Assembly: GCA_964654015.1 (NCBI GenBank)
Contig: CAZZHQ010000060.1
Coordinates: 1 to 14,389, forward strand
DNA: 14,389 bases
Source: JAUUZT01 sp964654015
GTDB taxonomy: Bacteria > Chloroflexota > Dehalococcoidia > GIF9 > AB-539-J10
Direction: 5' to 3'
A model generated the notes under the pieces. That model saw only the letters and a list, made by a program, of their open reading frames with translations, was not told where the DNA came from and searched no databases. A program made the position numbers and the translations under genes. This document shows, in pieces, positions 5,670 to 14,252 of this stretch; positions within the stretch are counted from its first letter, which is position 1; each line of letters starts with the position of its first letter.

Positions 5670-7274
5670 GTGCTTTCTGAAGATAAATGTTTCCGAACCC
5701 TGACCCGGGATGAGCTGTGGCAGAGATATTGCGGCTTTTTAGACCTGTCTATTGATGAATTCATGAGAATCCAGGAAAGACTTTTACTGGATGAGATAAA
5801 GCTGGTGGCCGGGAGTACACTGGGCAGAAAGATCATGGGTAAGAGGGTACCTAAAAGCGTCGAGGAATTCCGCCGCCTTGTCCCACTCACTACCTATGAA
5901 GACTACGAGCCTTATCTCAGCGAGCGCCAGGAGGATGCCCTGGCCGTGAAACCTGAGATGTGGTGTCACTCCACGGGTAGAAGTGGCAGTTTTAAGTGGA
6001 TCCCCCACAGCCACGAAAGCGTGGAAATAGCGGCCAGGTGGTTTCTGGGTTCGGGTATTCTGGCTTGCTGTAGCCAGAAAGGTGAGATCAATATCGGGCC
6101 GGGTCTACGCTTTCTCACTATCTTCGCTCCACCACCCTATACCTCGGGTTCTCTTGCCAAAGCTCTTACCGACCGTTTTTCGGCGCGAATGATACCAACC
6201 CCCGAGCAAATCGAGGCTTCAAGTTTTCTGGAAGCAATTAAAATTGGGTTCCAAACAGGTATGAAGGACGGAGTAGACATGATCGGCGCTATCGCCAGCG
6301 TTATGGTCGGAATGGGAAGGGAGATAAGCCAGCAGACAAGCGGCACGGGACTCTCTATGTCCATGATGCATCCGAAAATAGTCATTCGTCTACTTCAGGC
6401 CTGGATTCGCAGCAAGAAGGAGAAAAGACCGATTCTGCCCAAAGACCTGTGGCGACCAAAGGGTGTTATAGTAGCTGGCCTGGATACCGCCATTTATAAA
6501 GATGATGTAGCTTATTACTGGGGGAGTTTTCCGTACGAGATCTACGTCAGCACCGAGGGGCTAATCCATGCCATGCAAAGCTGGACCAAGGAGGGAATGG
6601 TCTTTGTACCTGACGTCACGTTTCTGGAGTTTATTCCTTATGAAGAGTTTCTAGAGCACCAGGACGATAAAGACTACCGGCCCTCTACCGTACTCTTTAA
6701 CCAGCTGGAAGAGGGTAAGTCATACGAGGTCGTCATTACGCAACTCTTCGGGTCACCTTTACTGAGATACCGGATGAAAGACATCGTTAAAGTCACCGCA
6801 ATGAGCGACACCGAGGCGGGAATTAATCTTCCTCACGTGGCATTTCGGCATAGAGTCGGCGAAACTATTGACCTGGCCGGTTTAGCCCGGCTGGATGAGA
6901 AGGTCATCTGGCAGGCCATCGTCAATACCGGAATCGACTATATCGAATGGATAGCCTGCAAGGAATATGATGCTAACCAGAGCTTCCTTCGCCTTTATAT
7001 TGAGTTGAAAGAGGAGAAGGCAGCTGCCGAGATAGAGACCATGATCGACGAGCAGCTCAAGGTAGTTGATAAGAACTACAAGGATATTGATTCACATTTG
7101 GGGCTGCAACCGGTCAGGGTTACTCTCCTTACCGCCGGGACATTCCAGCATTATGCCAAGAAGAAGGTCAAAGAAGGCGCCAGTCTGGCCCAGCTGAAGC
7201 CAACCCATATGAACCCTCCCGGGGAAGTTATACAGTGCCTTCTTAAATTGAGTGAGGTAAACACTAAAAAGTGA
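5670..7274 (+). CDS. GH3-family acyl-acid (amido) ligase
   Basis: A 534-residue GH3-type adenylate-forming enzyme. Plant GH3 proteins adenylate carboxylic acids such as auxin or jasmonate and join them to amino acids; bacterial members are mostly uncharacterised. The three ATP/AMP motifs are visible: STGRSGSFKWIPHS (101-114, version of SSGTSxGxxK), IYVSTEG (291-297, Y-x-S-x-E-G) and LLRYRMKDIVKV (364-375, version of YRxGDxVxV). The usual G-D pair of the third motif is K-D here. In the first motif the S/T-rich loop has R where T is common. Length fits the family. GTG 5670 is preceded by GGAGG (5658-5662) with a 7-base spacer. It is 20 bases after the methyltransferase, and its stop overlaps the following kinase's start by 4 bases, so the two are probably translationally coupled. 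Soluble. Substrate unknown. Confidence 0.88.
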   Translation: MLSEDKCFRTLTRDELWQRYCGFLDLSIDEFMRIQERLLLDEIKLVAGSTLGRKIMGKRVPKSVEEFRRLVPLTTYEDYEPYLSERQEDALAVKPEMWCHSTGRSGSFKWIPHSHESVEIAARWFLGSGILACCSQKGEINIGPGLRFLTIFAPPPYTSGSLAKALTDRFSARMIPTPEQIEASSFLEAIKIGFQTGMKDGVDMIGAIASVMVGMGREISQQTSGTGLSMSMMHPKIVIRLLQAWIRSKKEKRPILPKDLWRPKGVIVAGLDTAIYKDDVAYYWGSFPYEIYVSTEGLIHAMQSWTKEGMVFVPDVTFLEFIPYEEFLEHQDDKDYRPSTVLFNQLEEGKSYEVVITQLFGSPLLRYRMKDIVKVTAMSDTEAGINLPHVAFRHRVGETIDLAGLARLDEKVIWQAIVNTGIDYIEWIACKEYDANQSFLRLYIELKEEKAAAEIETMIDEQLKVVDKNYKDIDSHLGLQPVRVTLLTAGTFQHYAKKKVKEGASLAQLKPTHMNPPGEVIQCLLKLSEVNTKK

Positions 7275-9403
7275 TAGGAATATTTTCTAACCCATCTTAC
7301 TTTCTACCACCGCTGATTGGTGCCATCGTTACCCTCACTTTGCTCGTAATGGCATTGCTTTTATCCCGACGGGATCTCAGCACCTGGCTATTCTGCGCTG
7401 TTCTCGGAAGTATGATCCTGATGAATTGTATTGTTTTTGGTTTGAGGAGCAGCTCTAATGCAGGCGATGCCCTTATCTGGCAGAGAGCAGTAAGCGTCCC
7501 AGCACTGGCTATGTTTGTCTTCTACTATCACTTCACACTGGTCTACACTAACAACCGGGGACAGAGATACATTCTTTGGGCATATTATTTTCTCCTGGTG
7601 CTGGTTGCCTGCATCAGTCCTACAGACATGATGATAAAGTGGATGCGTGTCGAAGCTAATGGTTATATTCCCGTTGTCGGCGTGGGCAGTTATACCCTGC
7701 TGGCCATGGGTCCTCTGTTACTTTTCGTTGCGTTCTATAATCTCTTAAAGCGTTACCGAGCGTCTGATTCCTACGAGGAGAGATGGCGTCTTTTATGTCT
7801 GGTCATTGCAGTGATATTTCCGCTAACGGGAGCAATCCTGGACGGTTTTACCAACCTGCCTCCATCTACCATCTGGGGCAATCTGATATTCAGTATTATA
7901 TGTACCATAGCTGTTGTAAGGTATCATCTCTTCGATATCCGTATTTTCGTGCACAAAGGCCTGGTCTACATACTGGTGAGTGCCACAATAGCTGTCCCCT
8001 ATGCGGGCGTCTTGGTCATAGTTAACGAATTTCTTAAACCGGCAATAGAAGCGTGGTGGCTTCATGCTTTATTGATACTGCTTTTAGCCATTATCCTCCG
8101 ACCTTTATACGGTTGGGCACAGAACTTGGTGGACAAGCTATTTTACCGTGATAGATATAATTACCTCAGGGAACTGGATCGATTTATCCGAGAGACCCAA
8201 AGCATCGCGGATCTGAAGCAACTGGGAGCCAGGATGATCAACCTAATTGCCGGAGCACTACGGGCTTCAAGAGCTTATCTTTTGCTACCATCCGACGAAA
8301 AAACTGGTTTGGAGATCCTATATTGTATTGGTGTAGACAGCCCTCCTTCGGGAATTTTGTTGGGCATGGAGAGCCCTCTTACCAGATGGTTAAAATCTCG
8401 CGGACAGATATTATCTTCCGAAGAGATCACTACTATTCCTGAATTGGAGAACCTACCGCGCGGAGAAAAAGATTACCTTGAACATATAGGGGCAAGGCTT
8501 TATGTTGCTATCAAAATAGAACAGGATAAACTATCTGGGATACTGGTTTTGGGGCAGAAACTGGGTGGTACACCCTATACCGACGAAGATAAGCAACTGC
8601 TTGTCACCATAAGCAACCATATGGCGATGATACTGGAGAATGCCCGACTCTATGCTTCGGAAAAGGCGGGGCGAATGGGGTTAGAGAAACTTAATGAACA
8701 AAAAACAGAGTTTTTGCATACTGTTGCCCATGACCTGAAAACACCACTTACAGCTATTATTTCGTCATCTGAGATACTGAGCGAGGATTCATCAAAATCT
8801 AATGAGTTCAGAGAAAGGCTAATTAGCAATATTAGAGAAAGCGCCGAGTCTATGAACAGGAGAGTAGCAGAACTACTTAATCAAGCACAAATTAAAATTG
8901 GTGAAATAGGGGTTGAGCTGGCACCGTTGGAAACGGGCCGTGTAATTAGTGAAGTCGCCGCCCAGTTGGAAATCCTCTTCGGAACAAAGGAACAAACACT
9001 GAGATTAGAAATCCCAGATTCATTGTCAAGTGTAAATGTGGACAGAGCGAAGTTGGAACAGGTATTGTTGAACCTTCTTTCGAACGCGAATAAATTCTCG
9101 CCAAAGGGCAGCGATATAGTCCTGAGAGCAAGGGAGGTAGATAAGAAGATAATTGTCGAAGTGGAGGATTCAGCACCGTTAGTGCCCGAGAGGGAAAAGG
9201 AAAGGATTTTTGATCCTTACTATCGTAGTGAGGATGCTGGTAAGAGAAAGCGTTTCCTCGGCCTTGGGCTTGGTCTTACCATCTCAAAGAAACTGGTGGA
9301 ATTACACGGGGGGGAAATATGGGTTGGGAGCAAATCGGGGAAAGGCAATACCTTTGCTTTCTCACTGCCCGTTTTGGATCAGGGAGAAAAAGAAATCGAG
9401 TAA
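7271..9403 (+). CDS. 7TM-type sensor histidine kinase with GAF domain
   Basis: A 710-residue membrane sensor kinase. Residues 1-220 hold seven hydrophobic segments (about 10-31, 38-58, 72-93, 100-117, 138-158, 173-190, 201-217), like the N-terminal 7TM region of some kinases, ending in the family-like RYHLFDIRIFVHKGLVY. Two more segments follow (about 230-252, 264-280). A GAF domain spans about 300-460, then HisKA with phospho-acceptor His487 in FLHTVAHDLKTPL, and HATPase_c with the N box NLLSNANKF (601-609) and G2 box GLGLGL (664-669). The G1 box is unusual: D-S-A-P-L (633-637) instead of DxGxG, so ATP binding may be altered. GTG 7271 overlaps the GH3 stop by 4 bases. The OmpR-type regulator 33 bases downstream is the likely partner. 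The ligand is unknown. Confidence 0.9.
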   Translation: MIGIFSNPSYFLPPLIGAIVTLTLLVMALLLSRRDLSTWLFCAVLGSMILMNCIVFGLRSSSNAGDALIWQRAVSVPALAMFVFYYHFTLVYTNNRGQRYILWAYYFLLVLVACISPTDMMIKWMRVEANGYIPVVGVGSYTLLAMGPLLLFVAFYNLLKRYRASDSYEERWRLLCLVIAVIFPLTGAILDGFTNLPPSTIWGNLIFSIICTIAVVRYHLFDIRIFVHKGLVYILVSATIAVPYAGVLVIVNEFLKPAIEAWWLHALLILLLAIILRPLYGWAQNLVDKLFYRDRYNYLRELDRFIRETQSIADLKQLGARMINLIAGALRASRAYLLLPSDEKTGLEILYCIGVDSPPSGILLGMESPLTRWLKSRGQILSSEEITTIPELENLPRGEKDYLEHIGARLYVAIKIEQDKLSGILVLGQKLGGTPYTDEDKQLLVTISNHMAMILENARLYASEKAGRMGLEKLNEQKTEFLHTVAHDLKTPLTAIISSSEILSEDSSKSNEFRERLISNIRESAESMNRRVAELLNQAQIKIGEIGVELAPLETGRVISEVAAQLEILFGTKEQTLRLEIPDSLSSVNVDRAKLEQVLLNLLSNANKFSPKGSDIVLRAREVDKKIIVEVEDSAPLVPEREKERIFDPYYRSEDAGKRKRFLGLGLGLTISKKLVELHGGEIWVGSKSGKGNTFAFSLPVLDQGEKEIE

Positions 9404-9436
9404 TTTCTGGCTAATTGCTAAGAAGAGGAGGCTAGA

Positions 9437-10120
9437 TTGAAAGTAATTATCATTGAAGATGATGCCAACGTGGTGGAAGCAGTATCACTCTGTCTCCAGC
9501 TGCGATGGCCTGAAGTCACAATTTCCAGTACTGCTGAGGGGATTAAAGGAATAGAAATATTAAAGTCCGACTCCGTCGAGGCTGTTATCCTGGACATTAA
9601 CCTGCCGGGCATTGATGGTTTTGAGATCCTCAGGCAGATTCGCTCCTTTTCAAACGTACCCATTATCATCCTTACCGTGCGGGGGGAGGAGGAGGATCAG
9701 GTCAAGGGACTGGAGATGGGTGCCGACGACTACATTGTTAAGCCTTTCAGTCCCAGGGATGTGATTGCCAGGGTGAATTCTGTGCTTCGCCGTGCTGCTG
9801 CTCATAAAGTCACCATGGGGCAGCACACTCTCGTGCAGGGTAGACTAAGCCTTAATCTCGCCGCTGGTGAGGTAAAGCTCGGAGAAAAAATAGTAAAGTT
9901 GGCACCGAATGAATCTCGGTTGCTTTATATATTAATGAATAATGCTGGACAAACGATAAGTAGCGAAAGGATTGTGCAAGAGGTATGGCAGGGAAAACAC
10001 GTAAATAGTGGGCTTGTAAGGACATATATCCAGAGAATGAGACAAAAACTAGAAGATAATCCTCCTCAAATAATCCTTAATAAACATGGGAAAGGTTATA
10101 GACTCGTCAGTCCGACATAG
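9437..10120 (+). CDS. OmpR/PhoB-family response regulator
   Basis: A 227-residue transcriptional regulator. The receiver domain (1-120) has the acidic pair E7/D8/D9 region in IIIEDDA, phospho-acceptor D53 in VILDINLPG, the switch threonine in IIILTVRG (T80), and K102 in YIVKPF. The C-terminal winged-helix DNA-binding domain (about 130-225) shows LAPNESRLLYILMNNAGQ, the recognition-helix region VNSGLVRTYIQRMRQKLED and the closing hairpin KHGKGYRL. TTG 9437 has an ideal ribosome site, GAGGAGG at 9425-9431, 5 bases upstream. It lies 33 bases after the 7TM kinase, which presumably phosphorylates it. Targets are unknown; the operon's own promoter is an obvious candidate. Confidence 0.92.
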   Translation: MKVIIIEDDANVVEAVSLCLQLRWPEVTISSTAEGIKGIEILKSDSVEAVILDINLPGIDGFEILRQIRSFSNVPIIILTVRGEEEDQVKGLEMGADDYIVKPFSPRDVIARVNSVLRRAAAHKVTMGQHTLVQGRLSLNLAAGEVKLGEKIVKLAPNESRLLYILMNNAGQTISSERIVQEVWQGKHVNSGLVRTYIQRMRQKLEDNPPQIILNKHGKGYRLVSPT

Positions 10121-10163
10121 AATCTATTCTATTCCCTTTCTCCACTATTTTAGGGAGGGAGAA

Positions 10164-13133
10164 ATGAAAAAACCTGGATTTGATGCAAGAATCGCTATAT
10201 GTATAGCTGGATTCATCCTGGCTATTCTTCTAGTAGCGGCTGACGAGATATTCGATATTCCCTATCACTTATTTAGTGCCCCACCTACGCCGATTAACTG
10301 GACTGAAAGTGGAATAGAATCAATTTTTATACTCATAGTGGGTTCGTTAACTATTTCCATTCTGTGGCGACTGAATCTAAAACGTGAGCGAGCAGAGGGG
10401 GCGCTTAAAGAATCAGAGAGAAGGCTCAGCAACATACTATCATCCATGGTCGATTTGGTCTTTGTATTAGACAAAGACAGCAGGTTTACCTCATTCTATG
10501 TTCCGAGTAACGAATTATACGTATCTCCAAGGGAATTTATGGGGAAAAAATACTCGGATATAATGCCTCCTCACGTCAATAAACTAATGACCGAAGCACT
10601 CGATAAGAACAAGAAGGGGGAAGTGGCTGAATTTGAATATTGGCTTGAAATTGGTGACCAGACCCAGTGGTATTATGCAAAAATGTCCCCAATGTTAGTG
10701 GACGGTGAATTTGCTGGCTGTGTAGCTGTGGCGAGGAACATCACCGAGCGGAAGCAAACACAGGAGAAGATCCTCCACCTACATGGAACCTTGCTAACAA
10801 TCAGAAAGGTCAACCAGCTAATTGTTGAAGTCGATGATGAATCAGAGTTAATCCAGAGAGTTTGCGCTACTCTCGTCGATAGTCGTAACTACAAAATGGC
10901 ATGGATTGGTTTCACCTCCGATGGCTCCTATGATGTTCTGCCAGTAGCCCAAGCTGGTTTTGAAGAAGGTTATTTGTCTTCGGTCAAGATAACCTATGAC
11001 GACTCAGAATATGGGAAGGGGCCCACAGGTACAGCGATAAAAACTAGACGCCCCTCGGTTATGAGGGGCATTGTCAATGATGAGCGATATCAGCCCTGGC
11101 GGGAACAGGCACTGAAGCGTGGCTATACTTCATCAGCAGCACTGCCACTGGTGGTTGAGGACAAAACTATTGGTGCTCTAAGTGTTTACTCGGCAGAACC
11201 TGACGCCTTTGGTGATGATGAGATTGACATGCTGGCAGAACTAGCCGGAGATATTTCCCTAGGTATTGGGAAAATACGCCAGCAAGGGGAACTCAGGCAG
11301 TCTGAAGAAGAACTTAAACAGTTCAAGGAACATCTCCAGCTTCAAATTGACCGAATGCCAACTGCCCTGATTGTCTGGGATACGGGATTCCGTGTCCAAT
11401 CCTGGAACCCAGCGGCTGAAACAATGTTTGGCTTCACAGCAGAAGAAGCGCTGGGAAAACATCCTTACGACCTCATTGTTCCCAAAGAGGCTCAACCGCA
11501 TGTGGACAATATCTGGCGTCGACTGCTTAAGGGAGACACGACAGCACATAGTGTAAACGAAAACACAACCAAAGATGGTCAGACTATCATCTGCGACTGG
11601 ACAAACACACCACTCAAAAAGGCCGATGGCACAGTGATTGGCGTTCTTTCCATGGTTCAAGATATTACGGAGCGTGAACAGGTAGAAGCAGCGCTACGGG
11701 AAAGCGAGGAGCGTTATCGCGACCTGTTTGATAATGCTAATGACCTTTTACATAGTGTTAAACCCGACGGTCATTTTCTCTACGTGAACAAGAAATGGCG
11801 TGAGGTGCTGGGATACAGCGAGGAGGAAGTTACCAATCTTACGCTGTGGGACATAATCCACTCCGATTCTTTGCCACATTGTAGAGAAGCTTCCCGGAGA
11901 GTTATGTCGGGCGAAGCAGTGAGTAAGATCAAGGCTGTCTTTGTAGCTAAGGACGGGAGACTAATTAACGTTGAAGGGACTTCTAGCTGCCGGTTTGAGG
12001 ACGGTAAGCCGGTGGCTACCCGGGACATCTTCCGCGACATCTCCGAGAGAAAGCAGGCTGAAGAGGCGCAGCGAGAAAGCGAAGAGAGATACCGAGAGTT
12101 AGCCAACCTGCTACCCCAGACTATTTGTGAGACGGATGTAGAAGGAAATATCACTTTCGTTAACAGGAATGCGTTTGATATATTTGGCTACTCTCCGGAA
12201 GACTTAGGTTCAGGTTTAACTATCTGGCAGATGATCATCCCCGAGGATCTGGATAGGGCGAGGGAGGATAGCCAGAGGGTATTGGGGGGAGAAGATTTAA
12301 GTGGTATTGAGTACACCGCAAAGAGAAAGGACGGTAGTACTTTCTCTGTCCTCATATATTCCAGTTCCATTACTCACGAAGACAGTCCTACGGGGTTAAG
12401 GATGATTATTGTCGACATCACCGAGCGCAAGAAAATGGAGGAGCAACTGATGGTCAACGACCGGCTGGCTTCTATTGGTGAACTGGCCTCGGGCATAGCC
12501 CACGAGCTAAACAACCCCCTAACCAGCGTTATCGGTTTTTCCGACCTGCTGATGGACAAGGATATCCCTGACGATATTAAAGAAGACTTAAAAGTCATAA
12601 ACAGGGAGGCCCACCGTACTGCCGGGGTAATAAGAAATCTCCTCACCTTTGCCCGAAAACACCCTCAGGAAAAGCAGCCGGTAGACATTAATAAGGCTAT
12701 TCAAACAGTACTGGACCTGCGTGCTTACGAGCAGAGAGTCAGCAATATTGAAGTCAATACTCACTTGGCCTCTGACTTGCCCGAAATCACAGTTGATGGT
12801 TTTCAGCTGCAGCAAGTCTTCCTAAACATTATTATCAATGCTGAGCATTTTATGAGCGAGGCACATGGAAAAGGCACCCTCACTATTACCACGGAACGAG
12901 TAGGAGATACTATCCGAGCTTCTTTTGCTGATGATGGCCCTGGGATTGCTAAAGAGAACCTGGGACACTTATTTGACCCGTTCTTCACTACTAAAGAGGT
13001 AGGTAAAGGGACCGGGCTCGGACTGAGTATCAGTCACGGGGTAATAAGTGCCCATGGCGGCAGGATAAATGCCGAAAGCGAATTGGGTAAAGGGGCCACC
13101 TTTGTGGTTGATTTACCGATAGGCAGTGAATGA
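10164..13133 (+). CDS. membrane multi-PAS/GAF sensor histidine kinase
   Basis: A 989-residue kinase. Two membrane segments (about 9-25 and 51-70) flank a short external loop. Then come PAS1 (about 86-196, ending RNITERKQ), GAF (about 220-372), PAS2 (about 392-505, WNPAAETMFGFTAEEALG), PAS3 (about 514-630) and PAS4 (about 638-755), each closing with the D-I-T/S-E-R-K/E linker. HisKA carries His780 in GIAHELNNPLTSVIGF, an NtrB-like H-E-L-N-N-P box. HATPase_c is complete: DDGPGI G1 box, FDPFFTTK F box, and KGTGLGLSI G2 box. I chose ATG 10164, which has AGGGAGGGAG (10152-10161) in front, over an upstream ATG at 10086 that lies inside the preceding gene. It has no receiver of its own; two receiver-only proteins follow, so a phosphorelay is likely. 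PAS/GAF domains suggest cytoplasmic redox or small-molecule sensing. Confidence 0.92.
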   Translation: MKKPGFDARIAICIAGFILAILLVAADEIFDIPYHLFSAPPTPINWTESGIESIFILIVGSLTISILWRLNLKRERAEGALKESERRLSNILSSMVDLVFVLDKDSRFTSFYVPSNELYVSPREFMGKKYSDIMPPHVNKLMTEALDKNKKGEVAEFEYWLEIGDQTQWYYAKMSPMLVDGEFAGCVAVARNITERKQTQEKILHLHGTLLTIRKVNQLIVEVDDESELIQRVCATLVDSRNYKMAWIGFTSDGSYDVLPVAQAGFEEGYLSSVKITYDDSEYGKGPTGTAIKTRRPSVMRGIVNDERYQPWREQALKRGYTSSAALPLVVEDKTIGALSVYSAEPDAFGDDEIDMLAELAGDISLGIGKIRQQGELRQSEEELKQFKEHLQLQIDRMPTALIVWDTGFRVQSWNPAAETMFGFTAEEALGKHPYDLIVPKEAQPHVDNIWRRLLKGDTTAHSVNENTTKDGQTIICDWTNTPLKKADGTVIGVLSMVQDITEREQVEAALRESEERYRDLFDNANDLLHSVKPDGHFLYVNKKWREVLGYSEEEVTNLTLWDIIHSDSLPHCREASRRVMSGEAVSKIKAVFVAKDGRLINVEGTSSCRFEDGKPVATRDIFRDISERKQAEEAQRESEERYRELANLLPQTICETDVEGNITFVNRNAFDIFGYSPEDLGSGLTIWQMIIPEDLDRAREDSQRVLGGEDLSGIEYTAKRKDGSTFSVLIYSSSITHEDSPTGLRMIIVDITERKKMEEQLMVNDRLASIGELASGIAHELNNPLTSVIGFSDLLMDKDIPDDIKEDLKVINREAHRTAGVIRNLLTFARKHPQEKQPVDINKAIQTVLDLRAYEQRVSNIEVNTHLASDLPEITVDGFQLQQVFLNIIINAEHFMSEAHGKGTLTITTERVGDTIRASFADDGPGIAKENLGHLFDPFFTTKEVGKGTGLGLSISHGVISAHGGRINAESELGKGATFVVDLPIGSE

Positions 13134-13155
13134 AAAGCAAAGGAGGAAACTACAA

Positions 13156-13551
13156 ATGGGGAATGCAAATGCTCTTGTGAAACGAATACTGGTAGTAGAA
13201 GATGAACCAGCGATTAGCGATGTTTGCCGGAGAGCCATTACCAGTGAAAAGTTTGAGGTAGATATTGCTGTTAATGGGAAGGTAGCTCAGGATATGATAA
13301 CAGGTAAGCAGTATGACCTCTGCCTGATTGATATCAGGACACCGATTCTAGGTGGTGAAGAACTATATGTATGGTTACTTCAGGAACACTCACTACTGGC
13401 AAACCGGGTGATATTCACTACAGGAGATGTGATGGGGGGAGACACTCAAAGCTTCTTGAATCAAAGCGGCAGGCCATTTTTGCCTAAACCTTTCACCCCA
13501 GATGAACTTAGAGCTGTCGTGATAAAAACTTTGGAGGAGACAGAAAAGTGA
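13156..13551 (+). CDS. single-domain response regulator (receiver only)
   Basis: A 131-residue CheY-like protein consisting of a receiver domain and nothing else. ILVVEDEPAI supplies the acidic pocket (E15, D16), D59 in LCLIDIRTP is the phospho-acceptor, the switch threonine is in VIFTTGD (T88/T89), and K111 is in FLPKPFTP. With no output domain it probably acts as a phosphate shuttle or sink, or by protein contact. ATG 13156 is chosen because AGGAGG (13141-13146) is 9 bases upstream; GTG 13126 would overlap the kinase gene and precede that site. It lies 22 bases after the multi-PAS kinase, and its stop overlaps the next gene's start by 4 bases. Confidence 0.88.
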   Translation: MGNANALVKRILVVEDEPAISDVCRRAITSEKFEVDIAVNGKVAQDMITGKQYDLCLIDIRTPILGGEELYVWLLQEHSLLANRVIFTTGDVMGGDTQSFLNQSGRPFLPKPFTPDELRAVVIKTLEETEK

Positions 13552-14177
13552 CTACAGAACAAGAAGGAATATTAGTGGTTGATGACGAGGAAGCAGTACG
13601 GAACCTCCTCCAGCGCATTCTGGAAGAAGTGGGGTATGCAGTTACCACAGCGGCTAATGGTCAGGAAGCATTATATAAGTTGTCACTGGGCGAGGCTAAA
13701 GTAATGCTGCTGGATATGAAAATGCCCGGGATGTCCGGAATCGAAGTTCTGCATAAGCTTGCTGATGACTGGCCCAACTACTGCGTAATTATGGTAACAG
13801 CGGTTAACGACTTGCAGACCGCCGTAGAAGCTCTGAAGTTAGGAGCTTATGACTATATCACCAAGCCGTTTGACCGGGATGATGTGAAAGAGAAATTAGT
13901 TAAGGCTATCACGAAATATCACCGTTTGGTGCAGGAGAAGAAACGCTACGAACAGCTGCAAAAAAGCATTGTGGAGAAAACAGAACGAATGCAGGAACAA
14001 TTTGTGCAGTTAGTAAATAGCCTGGCCAGAGAACATAAGCTACTCCATCAGTTAGCAGCAGGGCAGGCGGTTGGTGGCAAGGCGCTGCTCTCAAAACTTC
14101 CCAAGGAACTGCGGGAGCCAATATCCTCTGTTGATGAGTTCAGGGATGCCATGATAAGAATCCTGGGGAGGGTATGA
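13548..14177 (+). CDS. response regulator, receiver with C-terminal coiled coil
   Basis: A 209-residue protein. The receiver (about 6-122) has ILVVDDEEAV, phospho-acceptor D56 in VMLLDMKMPGMSG, switch T84 in IMVTAV and K106 in YITKPFD. Residues 120-170 form a long charged helix or coiled coil (VQEKKRYEQLQKSIVEKTER and on to QEQFVQLVNSLAREHKLLHQ), followed by a short tail ending FRDAMIRILGRV. That helix resembles the linker ahead of HD-GYP domains in c-di-GMP phosphodiesterase regulators, but no HD-GYP domain follows and the protein stops. Output is therefore unknown; dimerisation or protein contact is plausible. GTG 13548 overlaps the previous stop by 4 bases, indicating translational coupling. 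It is likely a second receiver for the multi-PAS kinase. Confidence 0.88.
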   Translation: MTTEQEGILVVDDEEAVRNLLQRILEEVGYAVTTAANGQEALYKLSLGEAKVMLLDMKMPGMSGIEVLHKLADDWPNYCVIMVTAVNDLQTAVEALKLGAYDYITKPFDRDDVKEKLVKAITKYHRLVQEKKRYEQLQKSIVEKTERMQEQFVQLVNSLAREHKLLHQLAAGQAVGGKALLSKLPKELREPISSVDEFRDAMIRILGRV

Positions 14178-14252
14178 ATCGAAAAACCAGTAACTTCTAC
14201 AAATCCTCTTAATAGCATACAAATGTCAACAGAGTTGTATGAGGCATAAATC

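Noticed and set aside
5453..5890. Open frame of 145 codons on the minus strand
   Set aside because: Antisense shadow across the methyltransferase/GH3 junction, serine/arginine-rich low-information product.
10086..10163. Upstream in-frame extension of the multi-PAS kinase
   Set aside because: It overlaps the end of the OmpR-type regulator gene, and ATG 10164 has a strong ribosome site directly in front of a typical membrane-anchor start.
11259..11660. Open frame of 133 codons on the minus strand
   Set aside because: Antisense to the second PAS domain of the large kinase; no motif and no ribosome site seen.
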